Positions 29,769 to 39,040 are shown, counted from the first letter of the stretch. The stretch: 64,000 bases of DNA from Streptomyces sp. Root1304 (GCF_001426405.1 NZ_LMEP01000022.1:187363-251362); one strand, 5' to 3'. Notes: generated from the sequence alone by a model not told the origin. Made by a program: numbers and translations.

Positions 29769-30748
29769 TCGGTCTCGACACGTACGTCCGGGGCGTCCGC
29801 GAGGGGAAGCGGGCGCTCGTCGCCCGCGCGATCACCCTCGTCGAGTCGACCCGCCCCCAGCACCGGGCACTCGCCCAGGACCTCCTGACGGAACTCCTCC
29901 CGTACAGCGGCGACGCCGTGCGGATCGGGATCAGCGGAGTGCCCGGTGTCGGCAAGTCGACGTTCATCGACGCGTTCGGCACGATGCTGACCGGGCTCGG
30001 CCACCGGGTCGCGGTGCTCGCCGTCGACCCCTCGTCGAGCCGGACGGGCGGCTCCATCCTCGGCGACAAGACCCGGATGGAGCGGCTCGCGGTCGACCCG
30101 GCGGCCTTCGTCCGCCCCTCCCCCACCGCCGGGACGCTCGGCGGGGTGGCGAAGGCGACCCGCGAGTCGATCGTCGTGATGGAGGCCGCCGGCTACGACG
30201 TCGTCCTCGTCGAGACCGTGGGCGTCGGCCAGTCCGAGACCGCCGTCGCCGACATGGTCGACTCCTTCCTGCTGCTCACCCTGGCCCGCACCGGCGACCA
30301 GCTCCAGGGCATCAAGAAGGGCGTCCTGGAACTCGCGGACGTGGTCGCCGTGAACAAGGCCGACGGCCCCCACGAGCGCGACGCCCGCGCCGCGGCCCGC
30401 GAACTCGCGGGCGCGCTGCGGCTGATGCACGGCGCCGACGCCTTCTGGACACCACCGGTGCTGAGCTGCAGCGCCCGCGAGTCGGCCGGCCTCGACGAGG
30501 TCTGGGACCGGCTGCGGCAGCACCGCGCCCTGCTCGACTCCACCGGCCGTCTCACGGCCAAGCGCCAGGACCAGCAGGTCGACTGGACCTGGACGATGGT
30601 CCGCGACGAACTCCTCCGCCGCCTCCACACGGACCCGGCGGTCCGCGGCCTCGCGCCCGAGCTCGAAGAGCGGGTCCGCGCCGGAGCGCTGACGGCGACG
30701 ACGGCCGCCGAGCGCATCCTCGGCGCGTTCGGCGACCGGCGCGACTGA
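29765..30748 (+). CDS. meaB: Methylmalonyl-CoA mutase-associated GTPase MeaB
   Basis: 327 residues from a GTG overlapping the mutB stop. G3E-family P-loop GTPase: Walker [10 protein letters not shown] with Lys64, then [36 protein letters not shown] and the guanine-specificity motif NKAD. Known role: it gates cofactor loading of the mutase and protects it from inactivation. Confidence 0.95.
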
Positions 30749-30759
30749 CGGGTCCCCGG

Positions 30760-30808
30760 GCCGCACCCCGCACACCCACTTTTTTGTGGGTACTTGTCGG
30801 GGTGCGGC
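30760..30808. terminator. Nested bidirectional terminator after meaB
   Basis: An outer 10-bp stem (30760-30769 with 30799-30808) encloses an inner stem ACCCAC/GTGGGT (30774-30779 with 30786-30791) whose loop is six T. It lies between convergent meaB and the HxlR gene. The inner T-run is rare in such GC-rich DNA. Confidence 0.7.
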
Positions 30809-30855
30809 GCCCCGGGCGAAGCTGAACGAGGCCCGGGAGGAAGGGAACAGGGGCC

Positions 30856-31209
30856 TCAGGACACGGCGGTGGGTGCGGCCGTGAGCAGGTCCAGACGACG
30901 GTGGCCCCAGTCCGACAACGGGCCGAGCGCCTCGGCGAGTTCGCGCCCGAACGCGCTGAGCGAGTAGACGGTCTTCGGGGGCAGGACGTCGTACACCTCA
31001 CGGTGGACGAGGCCGTCCTCCTCCATCTCCCGCAACGCCTGGGTCAGCACCTTCTCGCTGATCTCGGGGACCTTCCGGCGCAGTTCGCCGGGGCGGTGCG
31101 GGCCGGCCTCCAGCAGCCACAGCAGCGTCGTCTTCCATTTGCCCTCGATCACCACGATCGCGGCGCTCACTCCGCACACGTTCGTGTCCTGGGCCCTGGC
31201 GCGTGTCAT
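30856..31209 (-). CDS. HxlR-family transcriptional regulator
   Basis: 117 residues. Winged helix with the HxlR pattern: one N-terminal Cys (NVCGV), IEGKWKTTLLWLLEAGPHRPGELRR (in part), ISEKVLTQALREMEEDGLV and VYSLSAFGRELAEAL. The lone Cys is a candidate redox or electrophile sensor, as in HypR-type members. Divergent from the imine-reductase-like gene with only 69 bases between, so it probably controls that gene and itself. Confidence 0.9.
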   Translation of the reverse strand: MTRARAQDTNVCGVSAAIVVIEGKWKTTLLWLLEAGPHRPGELRRKVPEISEKVLTQALREMEEDGLVHREVYDVLPPKTVYSLSAFGRELAEALGPLSDWGHRRLDLLTAAPTAVS

Positions 31210-31278
31210 CCGCGTCCTTCCCCTTCCTCCGGGATCTCTTTCCTTCGTCTGTCTCCATGTCTACAAGGGAGTTCACCC

Positions 31279-32178
31279 ATGTCTTCTTCCCCTTCGCCCA
31301 CCCGGGACGGGCTCGCGGTCACGGTCGTCGGCCTCGGGCCCATGGGGCGGGCGCTGGCCGGCGCGTTCCTGGCGGCGGGCGTGCGGACCACGGTGTGGAA
31401 CCGTACGCCCGGCCGGGACGGGGAGCTGGTCGCCCGGGGCGCCGTCCCGGCCGCGAGCGCGGCGGAGGCGGTCGCGGCGAGCCCGCTGACCGTGGTCTGC
31501 CTGGTCAACTACGACGCCACCGACTCCGTGCTGCGGACGGAGGCCGTGACGCGCGCCCTCAAGGGGCGGACGGTCGTGAATCTCAGCGCCGACACCGCCG
31601 AGCGCGCCAGGGACACCGAGCGCTGGGCCGGGGAGCACGGCATCGGCTATCTGGACGGCGCGATCATGACGCCGACGCCGAGCATCGGGACGCCGTCGGC
31701 CGTGTTCCTGCACAGCGGCCCCGAGCCGCTGCACCGTGAGCACCGGCCGGTGCTCGACGCCCTGGGCGGCACCCACACGCACCTCGGGGAGGAGATCGGC
31801 CGGGCGGCCGCGTACGACATCGCGCTGCTCGACATCTTCTGGACGTCGATGACGGGCTATGTGCACGCCCTGGCGCTCGCACGGGCCGAAGGGGTCTCCC
31901 CGACCGAGCTGGCGCCGTTCGCGCGGGGCATCGGCGCGATCCTGCCCCCGCTGTTCCAGGAGTGGGCCGAGGACGTGGAGAGCGACGGGTTCTCCGGCGA
32001 GGGGAACCCGCTGACCTCGGCGGTGTCGACGATGACGCACGTCGTGCACGCAGCCGAGGGGCACGGCATCGACGCGAGCGTGATGCGCGCCGCCGAGGCC
32101 CTGGCCCGGCGGACGGTGGAGCTCGGCCACGGCGCCGAGGGGTTCACACGGGTCGCCGAGGTCCTGGGCCGCCGCTGA
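31279..32178 (+). CDS. NAD(P)-dependent imine reductase-like oxidoreductase (6PGDH fold)
   Basis: 299 residues, ATG after AAGGGA. N-terminal Rossmann domain VTVVGLGPMGRALAGAFLAAG with WNRTPGR after strand 2; the Arg favours NADPH. The helical C-terminal domain has GRAAAYDIALLDIFWTSMTGYVH (in part), a pattern shared by bacterial imine reductases and related beta-hydroxyacid dehydrogenases. The family's catalytic Lys is not obvious, in line with imine reductases. Substrate unknown. Probably regulated by the divergent HxlR protein. Confidence 0.85.
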   Translation: MSSSPSPTRDGLAVTVVGLGPMGRALAGAFLAAGVRTTVWNRTPGRDGELVARGAVPAASAAEAVAASPLTVVCLVNYDATDSVLRTEAVTRALKGRTVVNLSADTAERARDTERWAGEHGIGYLDGAIMTPTPSIGTPSAVFLHSGPEPLHREHRPVLDALGGTHTHLGEEIGRAAAYDIALLDIFWTSMTGYVHALALARAEGVSPTELAPFARGIGAILPPLFQEWAEDVESDGFSGEGNPLTSAVSTMTHVVHAAEGHGIDASVMRAAEALARRTVELGHGAEGFTRVAEVLGRR

Positions 32179-32323
32179 CCGGGCCGCCCGGCACCCGGGG
32201 AGGCGGGGGTCGCTCCCTCGGATGCCGTCGGCGGCGGGCCGTGATGTGCTGGCTTGTAGGGGCGGACGCCGCCGGCCGGGCGGCGGCGGGAGGCGCCGTC
32301 CCCTCTCACGAGGAGGATCCCTC

Positions 32324-32614
32324 ATGGCGATCTTCGTGCACGCCATCCTTCCGGGCATCACCACGGATCAGTACGACGCCCTCAACGCCAGGCTCCAGGA
32401 GACGCCGGAGATCTTCGACGGCTGTGTGTCGCACACGTGCGTCACGACGGACGACGGTCTGGAGATCTTCGACGTCTGGGAGACGGAAGGGCAGATGGAG
32501 GCGTTCGCCGAGCGCTTGATGCCGCTCTCGGTGGAACTGGGCTGGCCCGCGGACATGGACAGGCCCGAGGTCCTGAAGGTGCACAACCACTGGGTTCCGG
32601 GGGCGGGCGGCTGA
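32324..32614 (+). CDS. Small ABM-like protein
   Basis: 96 residues with a strong AGGAGG site. The pattern FVHAILPGITTDQYDALNARL, then LEIFDVWETEGQMEAFAERLM, resembles dimeric alpha-beta barrel monooxygenase-like proteins of the ABM superfamily. No cofactor residue can be assigned. It follows the imine-reductase-like gene on the same strand after 145 bases. Confidence 0.78.
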   Translation: MAIFVHAILPGITTDQYDALNARLQETPEIFDGCVSHTCVTTDDGLEIFDVWETEGQMEAFAERLMPLSVELGWPADMDRPEVLKVHNHWVPGAGG

Positions 32615-32689
32615 TCCCTCGCGGCCGGGTGGGGCCGACCGGTCGGCCCCGGTCACGTACGGGATCACGGAGCCTTCCCCGGACCGGGG

Positions 32690-33907
32690 TCACGTCCTCG
32701 CGAGGAAGGCCGGGCGGAGGTGCGGGTCCACCGGGTCGTAGTACCGGTGGAACACCGGGGTGGCGGACCCGGAGACCGGCGGGACGATCCAGCTCCAGTC
32801 GGCGGGCGTCTCGCGCCCGTGGCGGCTCTCCTTCTCGATGTGCCGGAGGAACCGCTGCGACTCGGTGTGGTGGTCGGCCATGGTCACCCCGGCCTCCTGG
32901 AAGGAGTGCAGCACCGCCACGTTGAGTTCCACCAGGGCGCGGTCCCGCCACAGGGTCCGCTCGGCCGAGCGGTCGAGTCCGAGCCGGTCGGCGACCAGCG
33001 GGAGGAGGTCGTACCGTTCGCCGTCGGCGAGGTTGCGGGCGCCTATCTCGGTGCCCATGTACCAGCCGTTGAAGGGCGCCGCCGCGTACCGTACGCCGCC
33101 GATCTCCAGCGTCATGTCGCTGATCGCCGGCACCGCGTACCAGCGCAGTCCGAGTGCCGCGAACCAGGCGTGGTCGGGGTGGCTCAGCGGCACTTCGAGG
33201 ACGGAGTCGTCGGGCAGCTCGTACCACTCGGGCCGCGCTCCGGGCTGTTCCCGCACCATCAACGGCAGGACCTGGAAGGGTTCTTGGTCCCGCTTCCAGC
33301 CGAGGTCGACGGCGCGGGCGGTGAGCGGTCCGCCGCGCGGGTCGCCGCTCCAGCTCCCGTCCGGCGTACGGTGTCCGGCGTAGCGCACCAGCTGGTCGTT
33401 GACGATCCGGGGGCCCGCGCGGCCCGGCCGGTCGGGTGCGAAGACCGAGATCACCGGTCTGATCCGGCCGCCGTTGCCGGCCTGCCGCAGGTGCTCGAAG
33501 CAGTGGGCGGCGATGTCGTCGGCGGCGGTGACGTGCCGCAGGTCGCGCACCACGAGACTGCGCCAGTAGAGCCGGCCGATGCAGCGGGCGGAGTTGCGCC
33601 AGGCGACCCGCGCGCCGAACGCCAGCTCCTCGGCGGTGTGTTCGTAGGTGCCGGTACGGCCGATCTCGGCCAGCACCGCGCGCACCCGCGCGGCGGCGTC
33701 CCCCGCGGCGGGCTGCTCGTGGTGGAACTGACGGATGAATCGTTCCGCCTCCGCCCGGTCCACGGGACAGGACGCGGGGACGGCGCGGTCCCCTGGGGCG
33801 GACGCGAGGTCCCCGTGGGCGTAGGGGCAGGTCCCGGTGGCACCGGTGACGGACTTCCGGCGGCTGCGGCTTCGACTGAAGATCAATGTGTTCCCTCCCG
33901 ACGCCAT
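32690..33907 (-). CDS. nos: Bacterial nitric oxide synthase oxygenase
   Basis: 405 residues, ATG preceded by AAGG. The heme-thiolate Cys109 lies in WRNSARCIGRLYW, and the arginine-binding Glu287 in GWYMGTEIGARN. Other NOS landmarks are PFNGWYM and TMADHHTESQRFLRH. It has only the oxygenase domain, as in other bacterial NOS, so electrons must come from a general flavodoxin or reductase. The N-terminal 45 residues are an Arg-rich extension with CPY and CPVD cysteines. It makes NO from arginine. No nitration-pathway gene adjoins it; roles in stress protection or signalling are possible. Confidence 0.96.
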   Translation of the reverse strand: MASGGNTLIFSRSRSRRKSVTGATGTCPYAHGDLASAPGDRAVPASCPVDRAEAERFIRQFHHEQPAAGDAAARVRAVLAEIGRTGTYEHTAEELAFGARVAWRNSARCIGRLYWRSLVVRDLRHVTAADDIAAHCFEHLRQAGNGGRIRPVISVFAPDRPGRAGPRIVNDQLVRYAGHRTPDGSWSGDPRGGPLTARAVDLGWKRDQEPFQVLPLMVREQPGARPEWYELPDDSVLEVPLSHPDHAWFAALGLRWYAVPAISDMTLEIGGVRYAAAPFNGWYMGTEIGARNLADGERYDLLPLVADRLGLDRSAERTLWRDRALVELNVAVLHSFQEAGVTMADHHTESQRFLRHIEKESRHGRETPADWSWIVPPVSGSATPVFHRYYDPVDPHLRPAFLART

Positions 33908-34014
33908 GACTACCTTATGAACACGGGCGGGCGCGGAGAGTACGTGAATATCCTGCTGGGGAGACGGCCCCGCTGGTACGCTGCCCGCCGCCTCGCGGCC
34001 CCTGGGGCCTGACG

Positions 34015-35013
34015 TCAGCCGAGGCGCGCCGTGCTGTCGCGGGCGATGAGGCGGGGCAGCAGCAGACGGCGCTCCGGCGCGGTGGGCGGGGCACCCTCGA
34101 TCGCCTTCAGGAGCAGTTCGATGGCCTCGCGGGTCATCTCGCGGGTGGGCAGGGCGACGCTGGTGAGGGTGGGGCGGGCGAGCAGCCCCTCCGGGGTGTC
34201 GTCGTGGGCCACGACGGACAGGTCGTGCGGGATCGAACGCCCGGCGTCGCGCGCCGCCTGGAGCGCGCCGACCGCGAGCACGTCATGGGTGGCGAACAGC
34301 GCCGTGGCCGTCGGATGGGCGGCGAGGGCCGCCCCGGCGGCGGCGACACCGCCCTTGAACGACGGCTCGGGCGCCAGGTGCACCGCGCCCTCCGGGACGT
34401 GCAGTCCGTCCTCGGCGAACGCGCGGCGGAAGCCGTCCACGCGCCGGGTGTGGGCGGGGCTGGCGAGCACGGCCACGTTCTCGTGGCCCAGGGAGCGCAG
34501 ATGGCGTCCGGCGAGGTGGCCGCCGTGCTCGTAGTCGATGGTGACGACGGGGAACCCGGCCGGGGCCCGTGTCTCCCAGGCGCACAGGACCACCGGGAAG
34601 CGGGCCCGGGACAGCAGCGGCAGATGGTCGGTCAGGCCCTGGTCGCCCGCGATGAGGAGGGCGTCGACGGACCGGCTGGTGAGACCCGCGAGGTGCCCCC
34701 GGGCGCGCTCGCCGTCCCGGCGCGTGGTGCACAGGAGGAGGTGGTAGCCGTGCGCGTCGAGGGCGTCCTCGGCCTCCTCCACGACCTCCGCGTAGAAGGC
34801 GGTGGACACGGTGGGCACGAAGAGGCCGACCGTGCGGGTGCTTCCGGTGGCGAGCGAGCGGGCCACCAGATTGGGGACGTAACCGAGTTCGGCTATCGCG
34901 GCGCGGACCCGGGCCTCGGTGCCGGGGCGTACGGCGACGCGGCCGGAGAGCACGTTGGAGACCGTCTGCTTGGTGACGCCGGCGCGCTCCGCCACGTCCT
35001 GCATCGTCACCAT
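34015..35013 (-). CDS. LacI-family sugar-responsive repressor
   Basis: 332 residues from the ATG at 35013, with GAGG upstream; the frame runs further but without family sequence. Helix-turn-helix MQDVAERAGVTKQTVSNVLSGR, hinge ELGYVPNLVARSLATGSTRTVG and a full sensor domain ending HDDTPEGLLARPTLTSVALP. It faces the large secreted lectin-bearing protein, and a candidate LacI operator lies between them, so it probably controls that gene and itself. Confidence 0.92.
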   Translation of the reverse strand: MVTMQDVAERAGVTKQTVSNVLSGRVAVRPGTEARVRAAIAELGYVPNLVARSLATGSTRTVGLFVPTVSTAFYAEVVEEAEDALDAHGYHLLLCTTRRDGERARGHLAGLTSRSVDALLIAGDQGLTDHLPLLSRARFPVVLCAWETRAPAGFPVVTIDYEHGGHLAGRHLRSLGHENVAVLASPAHTRRVDGFRRAFAEDGLHVPEGAVHLAPEPSFKGGVAAAGAALAAHPTATALFATHDVLAVGALQAARDAGRSIPHDLSVVAHDDTPEGLLARPTLTSVALPTREMTREAIELLLKAIEGAPPTAPERRLLLPRLIARDSTARLG

Positions 35014-35159
35014 GACTACCTCGATCGACCGGTCGGACGGCGGGTGCAACGTATCGCGGGGGAATGCCGTGGTCAACGCCCCGGAGCAGGGGCCGGCGGG
35101 ACGCGGGGAGCGGGCAACTCCCTTGCGGGGCGCGGAAGTTTTTCGGTCCGCGACTCTTG

Positions 35160-35173
35160 TTTTACCGGTCAAA
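35160..35173. promoter_or_regulatory. Candidate LacI-type operator
   Basis: TTTTACCGGTCAAA is a near-palindrome with the central CG typical of LacI-family operators. It lies in an A/T-enriched patch of the 406-base divergent gap, 147 bases before the repressor ATG and 247 before the secreted-protein start. Confidence 0.55.
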
Positions 35174-35246
35174 TGAGCCGTACGGTCGCGCCGCGGCCGG
35201 GCCGTGACCGGACACCGCGGCGGCCGGACCCCGGACGCCGCACCCA

Positions 35247-35360
35247 GCGATCCCGTACGACCCCGCTCCCGCACGACCCGCACCACCGTGCACCCGCACG
35301 ACCGCGATCCCGTACCACCGTTATCCCGTACCACCGCGATCCCGCACGACCGCCGTCCCG
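35247..35360 (+). repeat. Imperfect 16-bp tandem repeats in a leader region
   Basis: Units of the form GCGATCCCGYACSACC recur with 16-base period at 35247, 35263, 35304, 35320, 35336 and (partial) 35352; the 25 bases between 35279 and 35303 are degenerate. They lie between the candidate LacI operator and the start of the secreted protein. Confidence 0.75.
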
Positions 35361-35419
35361 AAGGGCGCCGGACCGTTCATGGAGCCGCCCCACCCGGCTC
35401 CTCCGATCAGGGGACACTC

Positions 35420-37930
35420 GTGACCACTCCTCGCAGCAGACTGGCCGGAGCGCTCGCCGCCGCCGTGCTGGTCTTCACCGGCGGCGGCGCGCTGACGGCG
35501 CCCACGGCGGCGGCGGCACCGACCGCCCCCACCGCTCCCGCCGCGTCTTCCGCCGCCTCCTACACCGTCGCCGTCGGGGCCAAGGGCTCCTGGACCCACC
35601 CGGACGACACCCCCGCCGGCCCGTACATCGACAAGGACGGCACCTTCTACTTCCAGCAGGCCCACGCGCTCTACGGCGCGAACGACCCGCGCAGGTGGAC
35701 GTTCTTCACCGGCACGAACCTCGACACCGCGACCCGGTCGGGCGCGCTCAGCGACGCGGTGAACCCGGCGAACTCCGACGACCGCAACAACGACACGACC
35801 TGGCGCTGCAACAACAGCCCGACCGGGGTCGAGGCGACGGCCGCCCCGGCGGGCTCGGGCTACGCCCACCGCAACTACTGCGACCTGGCGGGCGTCTGGG
35901 TCGACCCGGACACCGGCGACTGGTACGGGCTCGTGCACAACGAGTTCACCCCGCAGCCCTTCGGCGACGGCGTCCACTACGACGGCATCGACTACGCCGT
36001 CTCCAAGGACCAGGGGCGGACGTGGAGCATCAAGGACCACGTCATCACCTCGCGCTACGGCACGAAGCGCGGCGACACCGCCGCCTTCCCGCAGCAGACG
36101 TACCACTACGGCACCGGTGACCAGCGGCTCTTCGTCGACACGGCGTCCGGGTACTTCTACGCCTTCTACGGCTCCCGGATCGTGAACAAGGGCGGCGGCT
36201 GGGCCGCGTTCTACGGGCATGTGGCCCGCGCCCCGATCGCCTCGAAGATGGCACCGGGCTCCTGGCAGAAGTGGTACGGCGGGGCCTGGTCCGAACCCGG
36301 CGTCGGCGGCCGCGAGAGCACCATGGTGCCCGTCGGCTCCGGCAGCACGACGGGGTACACCCCGGTCTCGAAGGAGTACGACCCCGCCAACGCGGGCAGC
36401 GTGAGCCAGCAGGTGGCCGCCGGGCTGATGCCGGCGACCTCGCCGCTGTTCGTCATGGACATCACGTACAACGCCCATCTGGGGCTGTACATCGGCCAGC
36501 CCCAGGCCGTCGACCAGAGCGGCAACGCGTCCCAGGAGATCTACGCCACCGCCGACCTGACCACCCAGAAGTGGTTCCGCCTCGGCGACACCGGGAGCTA
36601 CCGGAACGCCTCCTGGTACCGCTGGTTCCTCGACAGCGGCAACAGGACGAGCTCCTCGATCGTCGGCAGGGACTTCCGCTCGTACTGCTCCTTCGGCTGC
36701 TCCGGCGGAGCCAGTGGCGAGTACGTGAACCTGACGGTCGACACGACCGCGCCGGCCGCCCCGGTCGACACCTCGAAGGCGTACCGCATCGCCACCGCGG
36801 GCGGCCGCGTCCTCGCCCAGGTCGCCGACACCTCGGCCACGACCTCGCTCGCCGCCGCCACCGGCTCCGGCGCGGAGTCCTGGGCCTTCGCCTCGAACGG
36901 CGACGGCTCCTACCGCATCGCGAACTCCGCGACCGGCGGCCTCCTCGGCGTCGGCGCCACCTCCGCCGCCACCCGCGCCTGGGGCACCCGGCCCACCGTC
37001 ACCCCGGCCGGGGCCGGTGGACCCACGGTCGGCCAGCAGTGGTTCGTGCTCCGCGCTACCTCGCCCGCCGACGGTTCCGCGACCGGCACGTACAAGATCG
37101 TCAACCGGTACAGCGGGCTCGTCATCGGCCTCTCCGCCGACTCCGGCCGCCCGGCCGAGACCACTCCCGCCCGCAGCTGGACCAACACCACCGGCAGCGC
37201 CGTCGGCGGCGCCCGCACGGCCGCCGAGCAGACCCTGAGCCTGGTCCCGACCGCGCAGGCGCCCGAGACGGTGACGGTCCTCGGTCCGGGCCCGCAGTCC
37301 ACCGTCCCGAACACGTCCGTCTCCCTGAGGATCGAGGCCACCGACTCGCTCGGCAAGGCCCTGACGTTCACGGCGACCGGGCTTCCCGCCGGGCTGACGA
37401 TCAGCTCCGCCGGCCTGATCACCGGTACGCCGACCACCGCGGGCAGCTCGACCGTGACGGTCACCGCCGGCTCGGGCACCGCGACCGGCACGGCCACCTT
37501 CACCTGGTCGGTCACGGCCGCCCTCGACGGGTTCCACACCCTCACCACCGGCGGCAGGGCGCTCGACAACCCCAACCACAGCACCACGGCGGGCACCCAG
37601 CTGATCACCTGGACGGCGAACGGCGGCGCCAACCAGAAGTGGCTGTTCACCCGTCAGGCCGACGGTGGTTACGTCCTCAGGAACAGCGAGTCGGGGCTGT
37701 GCGCCGACGTCGAAGGCGGCTCCGCGTCCGTCGGCGCGAAGATCATCCAGTGGACGTGCACCACCGGCGCGAACCAGCGCTGGACGATCACCCGGCAGGC
37801 GAACGGCACCCACACCGTCGCCTCCGCGGCGAGCGGTCTGCTCCTGACGGCCGCCTCCGCGACGAACGGCGCGCCGGTCACCCAGCAGCCGGACAACGGC
37901 GGCGCCCTCCAGCAGTGGACGATCGGCTGA
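35420..37930 (+). CDS. Large secreted multidomain protein with ricin-B lectin domains
   Basis: 836 residues from a GTG behind AGGGGAC. Signal peptide about 1-33 (LAGALAAAVLVFTGGGAL). An N-terminal module of about 420 residues has five-bladed-propeller-like repeats (IDKDGTFYFQQAHALYG, VWVDPDTGDWYGLVHNEF, GIDYAVSKDQGRTWSIKDH, LFVDTASGYFYAFYGSR) and could be a glycosidase of unassigned family. A ricin-like trefoil segment (about 450-620) is followed by a He_PIG/Ig-like domain (about 625-705: TFTATGLPAGLTISSAGLITG) and a C-terminal ricin-B/CBM13 trefoil with the Gln-x-Trp motif NQKW, NQRW, LQQW. Extracellular polysaccharide binding or degradation is inferred. Confidence 0.85.
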   Translation: MTTPRSRLAGALAAAVLVFTGGGALTAPTAAAAPTAPTAPAASSAASYTVAVGAKGSWTHPDDTPAGPYIDKDGTFYFQQAHALYGANDPRRWTFFTGTNLDTATRSGALSDAVNPANSDDRNNDTTWRCNNSPTGVEATAAPAGSGYAHRNYCDLAGVWVDPDTGDWYGLVHNEFTPQPFGDGVHYDGIDYAVSKDQGRTWSIKDHVITSRYGTKRGDTAAFPQQTYHYGTGDQRLFVDTASGYFYAFYGSRIVNKGGGWAAFYGHVARAPIASKMAPGSWQKWYGGAWSEPGVGGRESTMVPVGSGSTTGYTPVSKEYDPANAGSVSQQVAAGLMPATSPLFVMDITYNAHLGLYIGQPQAVDQSGNASQEIYATADLTTQKWFRLGDTGSYRNASWYRWFLDSGNRTSSSIVGRDFRSYCSFGCSGGASGEYVNLTVDTTAPAAPVDTSKAYRIATAGGRVLAQVADTSATTSLAAATGSGAESWAFASNGDGSYRIANSATGGLLGVGATSAATRAWGTRPTVTPAGAGGPTVGQQWFVLRATSPADGSATGTYKIVNRYSGLVIGLSADSGRPAETTPARSWTNTTGSAVGGARTAAEQTLSLVPTAQAPETVTVLGPGPQSTVPNTSVSLRIEATDSLGKALTFTATGLPAGLTISSAGLITGTPTTAGSSTVTVTAGSGTATGTATFTWSVTAALDGFHTLTTGGRALDNPNHSTTAGTQLITWTANGGANQKWLFTRQADGGYVLRNSESGLCADVEGGSASVGAKIIQWTCTTGANQRWTITRQANGTHTVASAASGLLLTAASATNGAPVTQQPDNGGALQQWTIG

Positions 37931-37970
37931 GCACGACCACGAGGTACGGCCGAGCGCGACCACGGCGCAC

Positions 37971-38042
37971 GGCGGTCGGCAGTCGGCGGTCGACGGTCGG
38001 CGGTCGGCGGTCGGCGGTCGGCGGTCGGCGGTCGGCGGTCGG
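37971..38042. repeat. Heptanucleotide tandem repeat (CGGTCGG)n
   Basis: About ten copies of a 7-base unit, the last seven essentially perfect, lie between two convergent genes. It is non-coding and probably hypervariable. Confidence 0.9.
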
Positions 38043-38049
38043 ACGGATG

Positions 38050-38847
38050 TCAGCCGGCGGGCGGGGTGAGGACGACGAAGTCGGCGTTCGAGGGGTCGAG
38101 GCAGACGGCGAGTCGGCCCACGCCCTCCGCGTCCGCCGGGCCCATCTGGACGTTGCCGCCGTTCGCCGTGACCCTGGCCACCGCTTCGTCGCAGTCGGCG
38201 ACGGCGAAGACGGGGTGCCAGTAGGGACGGCCGTGCGCGAGGGCGAGATCGGCCTCGGACAGCTGCATGAGGCCGCCGTGCATCCGCTCCTCGGGGAGTC
38301 CGGCGGGGGTGATCAGGGTGTACGTCCCCCCGCCGCCCGGCAGTTCCATGTCGCTGAACCGCCAGCCGAAGACACTGCCGTAGAACGTCTTCGCGGCGGC
38401 GGCGTCCGTCGTGTACAGCTCGGTCCAGGACAGGGAGCCCGGCGCGTCCACGAGGTCGACGCCCTTGTTCGTGCCGGGCTGCCAGACGGCGAACTGTCCG
38501 CCGAGCGGGTCGCTGTACTGGGCCATCCGGCCCCACTCGTCGAGGTCCGTCGGGGCGACCCGGACCGTGCCGCCCGCCTCCTCCACCGCCCGGGTGGTGG
38601 CGTCCGCGTCGGCGACGCTGTAGTAGATCATCCAGGCGGACCGGGCGCCCTCCTCGGTGAGCCTGCCGAGCCCGCCGACGATCTTCCCGTCCTTCCGGAA
38701 CATCCCCCCTTCCATGTCCTCGCCGTCCCCCATGGACTCGTACTCCCAGCCGAGCACGGCGCCGTAGAAGGCCGCGGCGGCCGGGACGTCGGGGGCGCCG
38801 AGGTCGAGCCAGCAGGGGGAGCCGGGTACGAAGTCGGTAGTGATCAT
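38050..38847 (-). CDS. VOC (glyoxalase/bleomycin resistance) family protein, two domains
   Basis: 265 residues, GAAAGG before the ATG. Two tandem VOC modules: the first begins PGSPCWLDLGAPDVPAAAAFYG and ends QYSDPLGGQFAVWQPG; the second begins SLSWTELYTTDAAAAKTFYG and ends CLDPSNADFVVLTPP. This layout is that of the CFP32/hydroxylase-like group in actinomycetes. Metal ligands are uncertain and substrate unknown. Confidence 0.9.
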   Translation of the reverse strand: MITTDFVPGSPCWLDLGAPDVPAAAAFYGAVLGWEYESMGDGEDMEGGMFRKDGKIVGGLGRLTEEGARSAWMIYYSVADADATTRAVEEAGGTVRVAPTDLDEWGRMAQYSDPLGGQFAVWQPGTNKGVDLVDAPGSLSWTELYTTDAAAAKTFYGSVFGWRFSDMELPGGGGTYTLITPAGLPEERMHGGLMQLSEADLALAHGRPYWHPVFAVADCDEAVARVTANGGNVQMGPADAEGVGRLAVCLDPSNADFVVLTPPAG

Positions 38848-39040
38848 GGTGCTGCCTTTCGCGTCTCCGGGGGTGGGCCCTCAGCCTGGCACCGGACGCG
38901 GAGACCCGCCCGTCGGCCGCCGCGCACACCGATGGTCGTCGGCCGGATCGGCTCGGCGCTGGACGAGGCGGCGGACGGCCGGGGCTGACCCGGGCGGCCC
39001 GGACGGCGGCGAATGCGCCGGTCGCGCGCCCCGTTTCTCT

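Noticed and set aside
35247-35360. 16-bp repeats as a CRISPR array
   Set aside because: Units are directly adjacent, imperfect and without unique spacers, and no cas gene is nearby.
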